From: Euglena gracilis
Taxonomy: Eukaryota; Euglenida; Euglenophyceae; Euglenales
Assembly: GCA_039621445.1 (NCBI GenBank)
Contig: CP154957.1
Location: 29,727,778 to 29,791,777 of the forward strand
Direction of reading: 5' to 3'
Length of the DNA stretch: 64,000 nucleotides
A program made the position numbers and the translations under genes. The notes below the pieces were generated by a model. It did no database searches and was not told the origin of the DNA. It saw only the letters and a program-made list of their open reading frames with translations. Within the stretch, counting starts at the first letter, position 1. The number at the start of each line of letters is the position of its first letter. This document shows, piece by piece, positions 1 through 17,637 of the stretch.

Positions 1-1952
1 CAACAGCAAATGTTGGATGTGTGCTGCCGCTAATGTACTGCTAATGTACTGCTAATGTACTGCTCCCATACACTGGCGTTACTATGGTTTCATAATTGTT
101 GACAGCAGAAAGAAGACAATGGCGGGTCTTGTTGTGGGCTCAGTTAAGGAGCAAAAACATATGAACATGGCAATACCACGCTTGAGAAAACATGCAACTG
201 CCAAACCGGGCCTTGTCTCCTTCAGCAGAGAAAACATTTGGAAAGGTTAACCTTGGAATCGTGTTAAAATCTGATCCTGTGGGGTTTTCTGAGGATATTA
301 GCAGCTTCTTTGTTACAGAAGGTAAGCAAAGGGTTTGCAAGAGCATTGTAGCACAAGATCCTATCTGTCACCAACGGTTTTAGGGCCAGGTGTGTGCAAG
401 AAGGCACTCCAATGAAATGCACAAATATTGATTATTACCATTTTTGATGTTGTCAGCTTCATACCTGTGCAAATAATGCCAAACGTGAATTGGGGGTGCT
501 TATGGGATCGCAAATTACGTTGATTTGGATGTTCAAAGCATTTCAGTTTGTTCAGTTTGTTTTTTTTGTTGAAGTGCAGTTTTCTTTTGCATTCTTTTGC
601 AGTTGTTTGCAGTGCAGTTTTTGAACAGCCTGTGTGCGGTTTCACTCCCTCCCAGGCCCAAGTTTTATTTTGGGAGGAGGGGTGGGGTCGTTAATATAGG
701 CGAGTTGATTATGTCATGTCAGGGTGAGGGTTTGTTTCACCATCCCAGGCAAGCCGAAAACGTCATACACAACGTCTCCACCTCCACTCACTGCTGATTT
801 CATCGTGCGAGCATTTCGGGATTATGAACAAGAGGTCCGATTCGGCGTGTTTCCTGGTTGTTGTTTTTTTTGCTTTTGTGCATTGTGCGCGTCCTTGCTC
901 ATGCCTGTGTTTGTGTGTAGAACGAAAGCGTGCAAGCACATTATGCATGCCTGTGTAAGGCAGTTCTATACGCAAAGCTGTGCCGACCATGCATTTTTTT
1001 TTATCATCTCCAAAAACTAGTCAGTCATTTTTTGTTATCATCTACTTTAAGGGAGGAGCGAGGGTTTCAGCCACTCAGGGAAAATTGACCACAAGAATGA
1101 CAGCGTCCAAGAAATTTCCAGCGCTTTAGGCTCCATGTTTTTTTGCGCCATAGTTTTTTGCCAACCCCCCCCCCCCACTGCCCGGACCCTGGAAGCAGGG
1201 GGGGGGGGGAATGCAACTTGCATAATTTGCATTTTTTTTGCATAATCAGGTTTTCCCGAAATTTGCATTTTTTTGCATTTTTTTGCATTTTTTTGCATAA
1301 AATATTTTGCCCTGGAAAAATTTTTTGTAGTTGGTTGCCGTATGTTTGGATTTTTTTGGATTTTTTTTGCATTTTTTTACATAAAATATTTTGCCCTTGA
1401 AAAAAATTTTGTAGTTGGTTGGCATATGTTTGGATTTTTTTTGCATTTTTTTGCGTTTTTTTGCATAAAATATTTTGCCCTGGAAAATTTTTTTGATTTT
1501 AGGCAGCAAAGCTCTGTCATATTCCAGCTTTTTCTCAAGGTTTTCATGCAAGTTGCATTTTTTTGCATTTTTTTGCATTTTTTTGCATTTTTTTTGCATT
1601 TTTTTGACTTGCATAATTTGAAGGGCCAAGTTGCATTTTTCCCCCCCCCCTGCTGGAAGGGGGTCCAATCCAAAAGCCAGTCTGTCACCCCCCCCCTCCC
1701 CGGGAAGGGGGGATCGGTTTCGTTAGTGATTGTGGTGCCCACCCCCCGATTGGTCTGTTCCATATTTTGTGGAAATTCCAATTGGATTGTAAATCAGTTT
1801 GTGATTGTTTTTTGGCTGACATATTTTATCACCATACTCCAAGCATTCTTTCTCTGGTTCTGTGCCGCTGGGTCAAAAACGCCGATTTCCAACCCTCACC
1901 GCAGCGTCAGCAATGCACCATCTCGCCCCACCCCCCTGCTGTATTTTTGCAG
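1..1952. other. 5' flank, no gene seen; dispersed repeats
   Basis: I see no supportable coding exon here. The stretch about 430-660 resembles 14400-14660: both share a GTGAATTGGGG-like core, a TCGCAAATTTACGTTG-like segment and a run of GCAGTTTT words ending in a GTGTGCAGTTTC-like segment, so both look like copies of one dispersed element. The GCATTTTTTT block at 1217-1640 is listed separately. Poly-C and poly-G runs of 8-10 bases bracket the repeats. Confidence 0.5.
1217..1640 (+). repeat. GCATTTTTTT dispersed repeat, copy 1 of 3
   Basis: A block of iterated TTTTTTTGCA words with conserved islands in fixed order: GCAACTTGCATAATTTGCA, CATAATCAGGTTTTCCCGAA, several CATAAAATATTTTGCCC units each followed by TTGTAGTTGGT, then GCAAAGCTCTGTCATATTCC and AAGGGCCAAGTTGCATT. 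The same islands recur in the same order and orientation at 32290-32705 and 36668-37017. Each copy begins and ends in poly-C or poly-G. The fixed island order shows a dispersed element rather than independent slippage. No coding potential is credible. Confidence 0.8.
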
Positions 1953-3998
1953 ATGTTGCAGCGGACGACAGCCCAGGTGCTGAACTCCCGGAAGGCGGTG
2001 TCGCTACTCCATCGCCCAGAGTTTGTGGACCCAGAGTACCAGGCCGGGCGAAAGGGCCTCTTACGGTGTGTTGCTGGGACGGCTGGGGTTCCCTGGTACA
2101 ACTGTGCATGAAATATTCCCCACGCTTTTTTAACTTGGGACCCTCTCCGTATTATAGCTTGGGACCTCCCTCCCAGGGGTCAGGACAGCCAACATTCGGC
2201 ACCAAGGACTTTTAAGTTTTTTCAAAGAAAAGGTCAGAAGCTTTTGGTTTTGCACAATTTTGACAAAGGCGCTGGCGCCCCCCCCCCCCCCGCCGCCCCA
2301 GAGAAACCAGAAAGTGACTGACAGTTTTTATAGAAATTGATGATTCTTTTTTTGAAATGCCCCCTGGGGAGTTGGGAGCTAAGTGCAGGGATTTCCTCTG
2401 TTTCCGGCCACAAAATATCACGAATCGGCACAAAAATGGAGCTTTCCCAAAAATCACGAAAAAAATCACGGATGAGATTTTTTTCTCGGACAACAATTTT
2501 TTTGTTGTAGTTGAGTTTTTGAAGGTTTGGACAGCTATATGTTTCCTCAGCAAGGAGGAGAGCAATTATTACGTCTTGTCCATGTTTGTTTTTTGAGGGA
2601 AATTTAATATTAAGACAGAAAACCCTCTGAACACTCTGACACGTTCATAAATGGAAGATAATCTCTTTCAAAATTATTTGTGGTTGTTTGAGGTCGTTTG
2701 CGATTAATCGTGATTGTTCGTTATTATTTGTGGCACGAGTTTGCAGGAATCCCAGGTACCCAACTCATAAGCATCCGCATCTTTCAATTGAGATTTTTCC
2801 GCCAAGTTCCCACAATTTTGGGTCTTTTTTTTGCTTTTCCCCCACATTTCTTTTGCACTGTTTCATCATTTTCGACACGCATTGTTGCACACCAGAATCA
2901 CAAGATGGCATGACTACGAAGAGCGAATAAACAAAACCGAACCAGAAAAAAATTATAAAGGATGGGATGTCTCTGGAGGACGGGAGTCTCTGCCACCCTC
3001 TCTCATTTCAAAAGCGGCCCAAAATGGTTTTCAATACCAAATAAAATTTGGATTTCACCAGGCACCTGCATCATCCTTCAGAAAATGGTTTTTTTGCAGA
3101 ATTCTGCAAGTTCGTGCAGATTTCACAAAATTCTGAAAAATACCACATAATACTGCAAAAAAAATTGTCATTTATTATAAATGTGCATTGTTTTGTGTGT
3201 GCAAGAAAAGTTAAAAAACCGGGTGCCTTTTCGATGGCACAGATAAAAGAGCAAATAACAATAAATAACCACGGATAGCCACGAGTCAAAATCAAGGGAT
3301 GTCAGCGCGAATGTGCGGTTGTTGGAATCCCTGTAGGAACAACCTTTTACGCCTAAAACCTATGTGCCCGCCTTGTTTTGTTTGGCCGCAGTTCTGATGT
3401 TCCATAATTGGCAATACGGAACATCTGTCTGCACATGTGTGTGAGTCTCATTGTGAATGAGTGAGTGATTGTGTACAGTTTTTATGTGTGTTGCAATTCT
3501 GGCATGGGCATGATTTGCATTAAATCAGATGGCACGGGGTGCCAGACAATAAATCCACATTATTTTCAGTCGAAAAAGGTGAAAATTGCACAAGGGGGAC
3601 ACATCGGGCGATTTTTTCTTATCACGAAACCACAAAAAATAATTAGCAGCACAAAACAGAGGTAATCCCTGCTTCTTAAGTGACTCCTGGTCGTACCATT
3701 TCTTCCCTTGCAGCTGTCCAACATACAAGGCTTGTCGAGGCTTGTTGAGGGGGGTCTTGAAACAAACCGCCAAACGTCACCGAAATCCATGTGAGGAGGA
3801 CCACTTCGTGTGGGCGGGGGTGCAGTGGCGGCATATGTGCTGCCTAGCCGACGTGTCTCCAGGAACCGCAGCTGGATGCTGGAGCGGGTGCAGCACCTGC
3901 GGGCGGTGGGCGTCGGGGCCGCCGATGTTGCCGGCGGCCGGCTGGACACGGAGGCGTTCGGCCTCGCCCGGACCCAATGCCCGGTCCCGCCCGACTGA
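1953..3998 (+). CDS. Small basic protein, about 120 aa, three exons, function unknown
   Basis: Exons 1953-2065, 3714-3790 and 3826-3998 join in phase (113+77+173 nt, 121 codons with the TGA stop). The ATG follows the acceptor-like TTTTTGCAG directly, so this is either the true start after a trans-spliced leader or an internal exon. Exon 2 has a strong acceptor (CTTCCCTTGCAG) and donor (GTGAGG). The protein opens MLQRTTAQVLNSRK, passes GLLRGVLKQTAKRHRNP, and ends RTQCPVPPD. It is rich in Arg with no membrane segment, like a ribosomal or other RNA-binding protein in size and charge, but I do not recognise a family. The second intron would be only 35 nt; a frameshift is the alternative reading. 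An open frame on the opposite strand of exon 3 was judged a shadow. Confidence 0.5.
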
Positions 3999-6092
3999 CA
4001 CTCCTCCGCTGCGCCCCGCGTGAATCGTGTTGTACAACAGCGCCTCGTATGCCTTCACCTGCCCTGCCAGCAGAACGGAGTAGTGCTCCACCACCCGCTT
4101 GATGGCCACCCCCAGCACGGCTGTATGGGAGGGGGGGGGGTCGACCCACCCCCCACCCACAACAGCACCCCGCAAGGAAAAATTCCTTCGGCGCCAAATG
4201 GAAAAATCTGGCCTAAGAATCGGTGTACCCGCCTGTCGCCTCGTACGACGAGGCAAGGCAAGGTGCGGAAAGTCACTGCGCACCTGGCTGGGCATGGGGT
4301 CAGGGTATGGGAATCTCCATGGGTGGTGGGTGGCGAACCCCCCACAAGGCCTTCCCGCCTTTCCAGGGGCACCACTTCCTTGCACGCCAACCCTTCATGT
4401 TTGTTGTCTTTCTGAATTCTATTTCAGATGCACAGCCATGAAAAAAAACACACAATTGAAAAAAAATGGGTGTAAACAAAGGGTTGGATTGTTTTCTGGA
4501 CATCAATGCCATAACTTTCGGTCAAATGGGAGACGATTCTAAAAGCCCAAGATAGGGAAAAAACACCCCCATTATTGGCTCGCGTTCCCCTTGCAGCAGG
4601 GGGAGGACAGCACGGGAGTGCTGTCCTCTCCCTCCCAGGGACCCCCCTCCCCCGTCTATGGAGGGGGGCTAGACAGACAGCCAGCAAGCATCTTTCCACC
4701 CTGCCAACAACTCCAGCCAGGTTGCAGACCACTGGGGGTTCACAGCCTGAAATGTGATGAAATTTGGGGCCAGCTCACCCCAGCTGAGCCATACCCAATT
4801 TTTTTCTTTTCATTTTGTTTTTTTCCTCTTTTTCAAAAAATTAAAATGTCGTTTTATTGAGGATTTTTCGGGGTTTCCCGCGTCATTTTTTGTTGAAATT
4901 CGAACCCATCTTTTTGCTCAGTTTCAGAGGACTAGAAAGCCTTTCGGCATTGAGGTGGGTGGTGGGTGGGGCAGGGATTGGGGTGGGAGGGGCGTCCTGA
5001 CCCCCTGGGGCAGTCCAGACCACCACAGAAGTTGGTAGGGGTTGGGACTCACCCCTTCCCCCACTTTGACAGATTTCAAAATGGCGGGGAAAAAGTCGTC
5101 CGGTGTTGCCAAGGGCCTGAAGAACTTCCACTTCTTTGGCTGGATACCGGGCATTGTTGGAAAATCCCTCATTTTTATCTGATAATAATTCAAAAAAATG
5201 CTCATTTCTTGGACGTTTTTTTTTTCATGGAACGCACCCAAAAGTCAACATGTGAGAATGCATGGGTGTGAGGGGGAAAACAACTTGTTGAACTTCCCAG
5301 TTTCGAAGTCAGAAGGAGGATCCGACCCCCCCCTTAGTGTTGGGTCTGGACACCCCACCCAGGGCTTACCCTATATCCCTGCCTGGTGTATCCCACCTCC
5401 TTTAACCCCATCCTCAAGGGGGAAGGGGCCTGGATCTGGATGGACCCCCCTGTGGGTCTCCTGTGGGAAGACTCTTCTGTTTGGTGCTTCACTTTTTGGG
5501 ATTCCAAACATGTTTGAAAGCATTTATGGACAGAGGGCTTTGGCGCCATTTTGCGAAGACCAAATGTAACAAAAAGAAACAGAAACCAGAACGCAGGATG
5601 GACATCGTCGGTCAAATGTGCATGTGGTCGCACTGAAGACAGGTGGTCCGGAAGCCCCCACCACAGGGAGACGTAGATCAGCTGCACAGAAGATTAGTTC
5701 TCAGTTTTGCTTTTGTTTCTTTGGCTTCTTCATCCAGGGGTGTCCTGTCACAAGTTGCATGTTGCAAGTTTAAACGGATTTCCTCTGAGTGATTTATGAT
5801 CAGGGGGAATGCCAAAGAAAGGCGGGTGTGGGGGAGGGTTGGAGGACGTAATGATACCGCAGTGTGACATTTGGCCGAGGACAACAGGTAGCAACTAAAC
5901 AACCCCAGGGGAGGGGGGTGCCTTATTGTGGGGTGCCTCCCCGAGCAATGAAAATCCCTGGGGGAGGGCTTGGCTTTGGGTCCTGGCTGTGTCCCACCCA
6001 GGGAAAATTGACCACCCCTGTGGCAATCCCCTGCCTTCCCATGCATTTGATTGCTAGCCAAGCGCGCCACCGCCCCGCAGCCATCGACCTGT
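3999..6092. other. Intergenic, no gene seen
   Basis: I found no exon with paired splice sites and sensible protein here. The sequence alternates AT-rich stretches with poly-C or poly-G runs of 6-9 bases. The last bases before the next gene (CGCCCCGCAG, ending 6080) form an acceptor-like site 12 nt upstream of the ATG at 6093. Confidence 0.4.
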
Positions 6093-11994
<5,902 letters not shown>

Positions 11995-12058
11995 TGCGCG
12001 CCGTTTATACCGCGATCGAGACGTCCCAGGACAGTGGGGAGTCACCCACCTCCAATTC

Positions 12059-12060
<2 letters not shown>

Positions 12061-12144
<84 letters not shown>
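12061..12144. repeat. CT microsatellite
   Basis: Pure (CT)42 just downstream of the oxidase stop codon. Confidence 0.97.
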
Positions 12145-12146
<2 letters not shown>

Positions 12147-13674
12147 GCCCCCCCCCCGTCCCGGGAAACCCTCCTCCCTGTGAAGCTGTCCTCTACTTCC
12201 CTGTGCCCGCTAACCTGTCCTCATACACTCTTATATTTGTACCCACTGACCTGTCTTCTAGCAAAATTTTGAGCATGTTCATATTTTTTGTTGAAAAAAC
12301 AAGTATTTCCAAACAAAGCAAACATTATTTTCAGGTATCTGATCGCAAAATAGTGGGGAAAACCATTTTTGGGGGTTTTTCGTGTTTTGTGCTTGGGTGG
12401 GGAGGGTCGAAAAATGCCAACTTCTGACCCGTTCCCATCTGGTAAACTGCCTTCTGCCCGCGTCCCCGCTGACCTGCCCTTTTACCAGGAGGCGATGGGG
12501 TCCCATTCCAGCTGAGCAGGCAGATCGGATATCATGGGACATGAACGTCTCACCAAAAAATGGAATTCCAGTGAATTTCCTTTGTTTTTGGTGTATTTGT
12601 GACCAAATATTTCCTGATCTCATTTTATTTGTTTTGTGTTTTCACTCAGAATAATTATCCCCCAGCTGATTTGCTTTTGCCGGGCTTTTTTGCCAGTATG
12701 CTGCATCAGCTGTTTAATAAAATATTCTTATTGTTTATTATTATTTAGTATTTTCCGACTACCCACATTCACACACATCCAGCCTGTTTGACCAGAAGTC
12801 TTATCCAGAACATTCAAACACCATTGAACACCAGCACATCCAGAACCTCTTTGTGCCAGATTAGGCACATTTGACCAAATTCAAACCGACCTGGGCCAAC
12901 CCTCAAAAAAAATACATGAATTCTCTTCTACGACAAGTCAACCAAGTTTGCAAAACGATGCAATTCAAAAAAGGGGTTAAGTGTTAATCTCATTCTTTTT
13001 TTGTCTTTTGCGATTCTCTGAAGAACCTATTCCAACAGCCACCATTCCATTCAAAATGCACTTGTTGCTTTCCGAGTGGATTGAGCCCGCTCGTTTGCAC
13101 CTGCGGAGGCTGGGCTGGTCCCAGACCTCCGCTTTTTAGGAAAAAAATAGATGGAAGATTGATTCTTCCGCCCTGGTGCTGTGGGCAGGCAGTGGTACAC
13201 CCCTGCCGGGAGGTGGGGGGTTGTTTTGTCGTGGGCAGTGTCAGTGCCGGCGTTTTGGGGCTGGACCCAGCCACGGCCCAACCTCAGCCCGCCCAGGACG
13301 CTGTGGGGGCGGTGTAGGCAGGGGGGTGGAAAATATGCACCGTGCAGTTTTTGCAGTTTTTTTGCAGTTTTTTTGCAGCTTTTTTTTTGAAAAAAACTGC
13401 ACACGTGCAGTTTTTTGCAGTTTTTTTTTGATCCAGTTTTGAAGAAACCTAAGATGTTTATTTTTTGGTGCTTGTTGTTTTGGTGACAAGTCCACAATTA
13501 CTCCCCAACCAAAATTGCTTGGAGGGGGAGTACAAGAAGAAAAAATTTTGGACCCAAAAATCGACCCGTGGGGAGGGGGGCTCCCCCAGAAACAACAGCT
13601 GGGGGGGGAATCCTTAAAAAAAAAATGAAACCAAAAAGAAGTGTGGTGACAATCCTCCATGTCAAGCAAGTCAC
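12145..13674. other. Intergenic stretch, no gene seen
   Basis: AT-rich sequence with no supported exon. A block of GCAGTTTTTTT words at 13345-13430, interrupted by GAAAAAAACTGCACACGTGCAG (a short inverted repeat), resembles the block at 14537-14634 on the other side of the transposase fragment, so the two may mark the edges of the dead transposon. Confidence 0.4.
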
Positions 13675-14010
13675 TTGGAAAAATTTCGTGTTTTTAAAGA
13701 AAATACAGCGTCCTTGACTCCGGGAGGAATTTTTAGGGAGTACTTGGCAGATTTCGTTCACATTCTGGACACCCAAATTCCAAACAAGTGTTTCGTCCTC
13801 ATCTTGGACAACTTTCGAGCTCATCAAGCCACACTGATGGACGATTTTTTTGTACCATGAGGACACCTCTACCTATTTTTGCCCCCTTACACCCCGCTGC
13901 TGAACCCCGTCGAGCATTGCTTTTCCATCTTCAAGCATGGCACAAAGCAAGAAATCATTGCACGTTTCCAAGAGCTGTGTAATACTGACCGGCTGCCTTG
14001 GGGAGAATGA
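13675..14010 (+). pseudogene. DDE transposase fragment, Tc1/mariner (IS630) type
   Basis: The frame contains LILDNFRAH (second catalytic Asp), then an in-frame TGA at 13858-13860, then in the same frame LFLPPYTPLLNPVEHCFSIF, whose NPVEH supplies the third acidic residue of the DDE/DDD triad. The spacing between the Asp and Glu motifs is right for the Tc1/mariner DDE superfamily. The N-terminal DNA-binding domain and the first Asp are not recognisable. Flanking GCAGTTTT blocks (13345-13430 and 14537-14634) could belong to its ends, but I could not establish inverted terminal repeats. It is inactive. Confidence 0.7.
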
Positions 14011-14536
14011 AGAACAATGTGAGTTTAATCACACCCGTAAAGGTGGCCAACGCCAATGCGCACACCATGTCTCTCATTCCTGCTTGCTTAATTTGCACAG
14101 ACATTCACTGACAAACAACATTTACGACTGCCATTGCCAGTTCCGTCTCCCAACAATTAGGAGTGACCGGTTAGCAACGATCAACGCCCCGCCAGCAAAT
14201 TACACCGCAAAATGCTATGGGCGAATGATCGTATATGGTATATGTGCATTTTTTCCATATTTAGAAAGGAAACTGTTTGTTATCTTTGTGGGCATGGTCG
14301 GTCAAGTTTTGGTGCAGGAAAAGTGGTGTGGCCAAACACATGACTTGCATTTCAATGCATGAAAAACCATGTGCAGTGTTCCTTGTTTGATTGCTTCCAT
14401 TTTTGTCGTCATAAGCTCCAAAGCTGCGCAAAAAAAAAAGTTAGGTGAATTGGGGTGTGCTCATGTGGTCGCAATTTACGTTGTTTTGCATATGCACATC
14501 ATTTTAGCTTGTTTATTGCTAATTTTTGTTGAAGTG

Positions 14537-14634
14537 CAGTTTTTTGCAGTTTTTTTTTGCAGTTTTTTGCAGTTTTTTTGCAGTTTTTTTGCAGTTTTTT
14601 GCAGTGCAGTTTTTTGCAGTGCAGTTTTTGACCG
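14537..14634. repeat. GCAGTTTTTTT repeat block
   Basis: Tandem GCAGTTTTTTT words. Together with the preceding 14400-14536 and the GTGTGCAGTTTCTCCC tail it matches the repeat at about 430-660. Confidence 0.75.
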
Positions 14635-14767
14635 GCCCGTGTGCAGTTTCTCCCCCCCCCTGGCGGTGTAGGGCGGCTGCTCCGCGACCCCCCGGAGCAG
14701 AAACCCCCCACCGGGGCTGCCATCCCAACGCCGGCTGGCCCGCCTTTCTCCGCAGGGTGGCCGCCTA

Positions 14768-15763
14768 ATGGACCGCACGTTGAAGAGCAAGCGGTTCCTG
14801 TGCCAGGAGCACCACGTGAAGCGCTACGGCCGCCACCTGCAGGCGGTGGACGCGGCGAAAGGGCAGTTCAAGTGCAAGGCGGACAGCCCCTGCGACCCCC
14901 CATCGTGCCCCGCCCAGACTTTTCCCTTCCCTTCCCGTTCCCCCGCCCTAGAGGGTGCCGAGGAGAAAATGAAGCCGTACACGGATGCATGAACCATGAT
15001 GTATACTTATGCAGTTTTCCGCACATGCATTTTTGAAAATTTTTCGAAAAATATATTGGAAAAATGTGTCTCACAATTTCACATTTTCCATATTTTGCCT
15101 TTTCCCACGTTTTTGGACCTGACCGACAGCAAAACGCCCTCTGCACCGTCGTTGGCTGCAGTTTCCTGGCAGCTTACTAAGAGGGCGTCTGGCTGAGACT
15201 GCCGGGCGGTGGTGCCGGGGGCCAGCGCCATCTGCGTGAGCTGCGGCAAGCTGGTCCGTGAGCTGCCCCCGGACTGCCGGACCGTCATCGTGTCGCACCT
15301 CCCGGTCCGGTTCCGGGTCCGTCACTGCAAGCACTTGGAGGGCTACATGGAGAAGTGGGGCCCTGTCCGCCGCATCCCCCAGGGCATCCCCCATGTGAAT
15401 TAATGTGCCGAGTCAAATTGACGCAGGGATGCACACTCCAACAAATGATAAAATATAATAATCACCGCCCCCTGAAGGAATTTGGGAATCCCTGAGGGAG
15501 GGTTCGGACCCCCCTTCCGACCTGGAAACTGACGAACTCCTGCATAAGTTGGAAAGAATTTTTGCTGCACTCTTTCCCCCGCTCCTGCAACATGGTTCCC
15601 TGACCTCGTGCCCAAAAAGCCCAATCGAGCAGCCGTCGTCTTCAAGACGCCCGAGGCAGCACAGAAAGCTGTTATGGCGAAGCACGAGACCAGGTGCCGT
15701 CAGAAGCCTTCTGGCTTTGCCATTCATGACAAAGGTGGACAAAGATGGATTCACATTCCCTGA
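14768..15763 (+). CDS. Zinc-motif and RRM-like RNA-binding protein, about 170 aa
   Basis: Exons 14768-14904, 15226-15394 and 15557-15763 join in phase (171 codons with TGA). The ATG lies 12 nt after an acceptor-like CTCCGCAG. Residues about 6-45 form a putative zinc site: KRFLCQEHHVKRYGRH gives CxxH, FKCKADSPC gives Cx5C, and exon 2 adds ICVSCGK. Then comes an RRM-like fold: VIVSHLP as RNP2, LEGYMEKWGPVRRI as helix 1 and strand 2, RAAVVFKTPEAAQKAV as RNP1 and helix 2. The protein ends HDKGGQRWIHIP. CxxH...Cx5C sites followed by RNA-binding folds are, to my recollection, common in dinoflagellate and kinetoplastid proteins. The third acceptor (GGAAAG) has a poor pyrimidine tract; the exon could start a little later. 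RNA target unknown. Confidence 0.65.
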
Positions 15764-16330
15764 GCCACAATACCTGCTTGGCTGCTCGTGGCACTTTGGT
15801 GGCCTGGGGCTGGTGCGGCTCATCATGTTGAGTCGTCAACACCGCTGGCAACTTCACTACGCTGTGTTGAGACGCTCCATTTTGGGTCCACCCCAGTGAC
15901 ACACAACCCCTGTCAAATATCCCTCAGGAATTGGGAGGCACCCTCACTCAGTCCCTGGTTGACTCACCTTGCCCATCGTCAAAGCCTTTCCTCCACCACG
16001 TTTCTTTCCCAACATCAGATACCACCTCCATCTTTTTTTAGCCAGCCATTATGCAATTCAGTGACCTGTTTTCCAAAATACCCCCACAATACAACCATCG
16101 AAGCCAGACAACTTTGAAAGGAAGGCCGCACCCCCCCCCCCTATGGTCAGGCAGGTTCGAGCATTTTGCCCGCCTGGGGGGGGTTGGACGTTGGGGTGGG
16201 TATAGGACACACCCCAGCACTTTCGGCTCTGGGGCCCGAAAATGGCCATTTTCAAGGGACAATCGGCTTAGTAGGCAGGCACCGGGGCCCAAAGCCAACC
16301 CCCCGGGTGCTATGGGCTGGGGGGGTAACA
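15764..16330. other. Intergenic, no gene seen
   Basis: 3' flank of the RRM gene. AT-moderate sequence with poly-C or poly-G runs near 16130 and 16190; no exon supported. Confidence 0.4.
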
Positions 16331-16735
16331 GTAGGAGGAGGTTCGAGCTCGAACGTTCGAGCTCGAACCTCCTCGAACGTTTTTAAGCCCCCCCCCTCTT
16401 CGAGGGGGGGGGGGCTTAAAATCCTCCTCGAACGACCTCGAACGACATTCGAGGAGGATTTTGATCCTCCTCGAACGACCTCGAACGACATTCGAGGAGG
16501 ATTTTGATCCTCCTCGAACGACCTCGAACGACATTCGAGGAGGACTTTGATCCTCCTCGAACGACCTCGAACGACGTTCGAGGAGGATTTCGATCCTCCT
16601 CGAACGACCTCGAACGACGTTCGAGGAGGATTTCGATCCTCCTCGAACGACCTCGAACGACATTCGAGGAGGATATTGATCCTCCTCGAACGACCTCGAA
16701 CGATGTTCGAGGAGGATCTCGATCCTCCTCCTACG
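16331..16735. repeat. 43-bp palindromic satellite, array 1
   Basis: Head-to-tail 43-bp units, each GATCCTCCTCGAACGACC, then TCGAACGACATTCGAGGAGG, then TTTT with point variation (starts at 16463, 16506 and so on). The unit ends are inverted (CCTCCTCGAA against TTCGAGGAGG), so each unit can fold into a hairpin. The array is preceded by a perfect palindrome TTCGAGCTCGAACG and by an AAGCCCCCC/GGGGGGCTT hairpin (16384-16420). ORFs across it (SSNDLERRS-like repeats) are translation artefacts. Confidence 0.9.
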
Positions 16736-16799
16736 TACATGCATTCAAGTTTCAGTTGCAAGTTTTTTTGGGGTTTGTTAGCATGGGTCATTGTTCTTG

Positions 16800-17165
16800 A
16801 TTCTGCTTGTTTGTTTTTTTCTTACGCAGGAATGCACTTGTTCATAAATATTTTTATTCAAAAATATTCTTATACCGAGAGAATTTCTGAGGTTATTAGA
16901 AGGAATAGGGTTAGGGTTAAGATTTCATCCCCAATGGTTGTCACCATCCCGCTCATCGTTGTTATATTTCCCTCTACAGGGTACACAGCGAACCCAAAGA
17001 GTCGCCCAACTAGGGTTAAAAACATGGGGGGACCCGAGCGAGGCGCCGAAGGCGTCGAGCGAGGGTCCCCCCATGTGTATTAACCCTAGTTGGGCGACTC
17101 TTTGGGGTAGCTGGTGCCCTGTAGGGGGAAATTTTCCACGCGTTTTAAAAGAAACATATTTTTTC
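16800..17165. repeat. Hairpin-bearing repeat unit, copy 1, with telomere-like motif
   Basis: Direct duplicate of 17215-17600. Contains TAGGGTTAGGGTTAA at 16906-16920 and a large inverted repeat at about 16993-17106 whose arms include AAAGAGTCGCCCAACTAGGG and its complement; the arms extend through CATGGGGGGACCC/GGGTCCCCCCATG around the core GAGCGAGGCGCCGAAGGCG. The unit ends in TTTTCTTACACAGGAA. No protein is encoded. Confidence 0.85.
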
Positions 17166-17214
17166 TTACACAGGAACGTTGCAATTTTTTTGTGATTTTT
17201 TTACAATTTTTCAT

Positions 17215-17600
17215 TGTTCTTTTGTCTTCTTTTTTGTTTTTTTTTTACGCAGGAATGCACGCATTCGTAAATCTTTTTTTCAAATAAATAATGAACAAAA
17301 ATATTCATATACCGAGAGAATTTCTGAGGTTATTAGAAGGAATAGGGTTAGGGTTAAGATTTCATCCCCAATGGTTGTCACATCCCGCTCATCGTTGCTG
17401 TATTTCCCTCTACAGGGTACACAGCGAACCCAAAGAGTCGCCCAACTAGGGTTAAAAACATGGGGGTCCTGAGCGAGGCGTCGAAGGCGCCGAGCGAGGG
17501 TCCCCCCATGTGTATTAACCCTAGTTGGGCGACTCTTTGGGGTAGCTGGTACCCTGTAGGGGGAAATTTTCCACGCGTTTTAAAAGAAACATTTTTTTTT
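17215..17600. repeat. Hairpin-bearing repeat unit, copy 2
   Basis: Second copy of the preceding unit: telomere-like motif at 17343-17357, hairpin at about 17429-17541, same 3' tail. A diverged half copy (AACCCAAAGATCTGCCCAAC and a GACCGAGCAAGGCACCGAA core, second arm missing) lies at about 38028-38093. Confidence 0.85.
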
Positions 17601-17637
17601 CTTACGCAGGAATACACTCATTTATTCAAAAATATTC

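Noticed and set aside
1246-1668. Lys-rich ORFs (KKCKKMQKNAKK) in the GCATTTTTTT repeats
   Set aside because: Translation of TTTTTTGCA words on the opposite strand.
1953-3998. Assignment of the small basic protein to ribosomal protein bL20
   Set aside because: Length and charge fit, but the conserved W-[IV]-x-R-[IL]-N signature does not align.
3903-4121. Minus-strand exon (VAIKRVVEHYSVLLAGQ) with acceptor-like CATACAG
   Set aside because: It overlaps a + strand exon that joins two other exons in phase and ends in a stop; the - frame has no partners. Not excluded completely.
16463-16720. CRISPR array
   Set aside because: Units are contiguous with no unique spacers and the genome is eukaryotic.
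16252-16791. Repeat proteins (SSNDLERRS / RGGSKSSSNVVRG-like) on both strands
   Set aside because: They come from the 43-bp satellite; unit length 43 is not a multiple of 3 and the frame cycles, so there is no protein repeat under selection.
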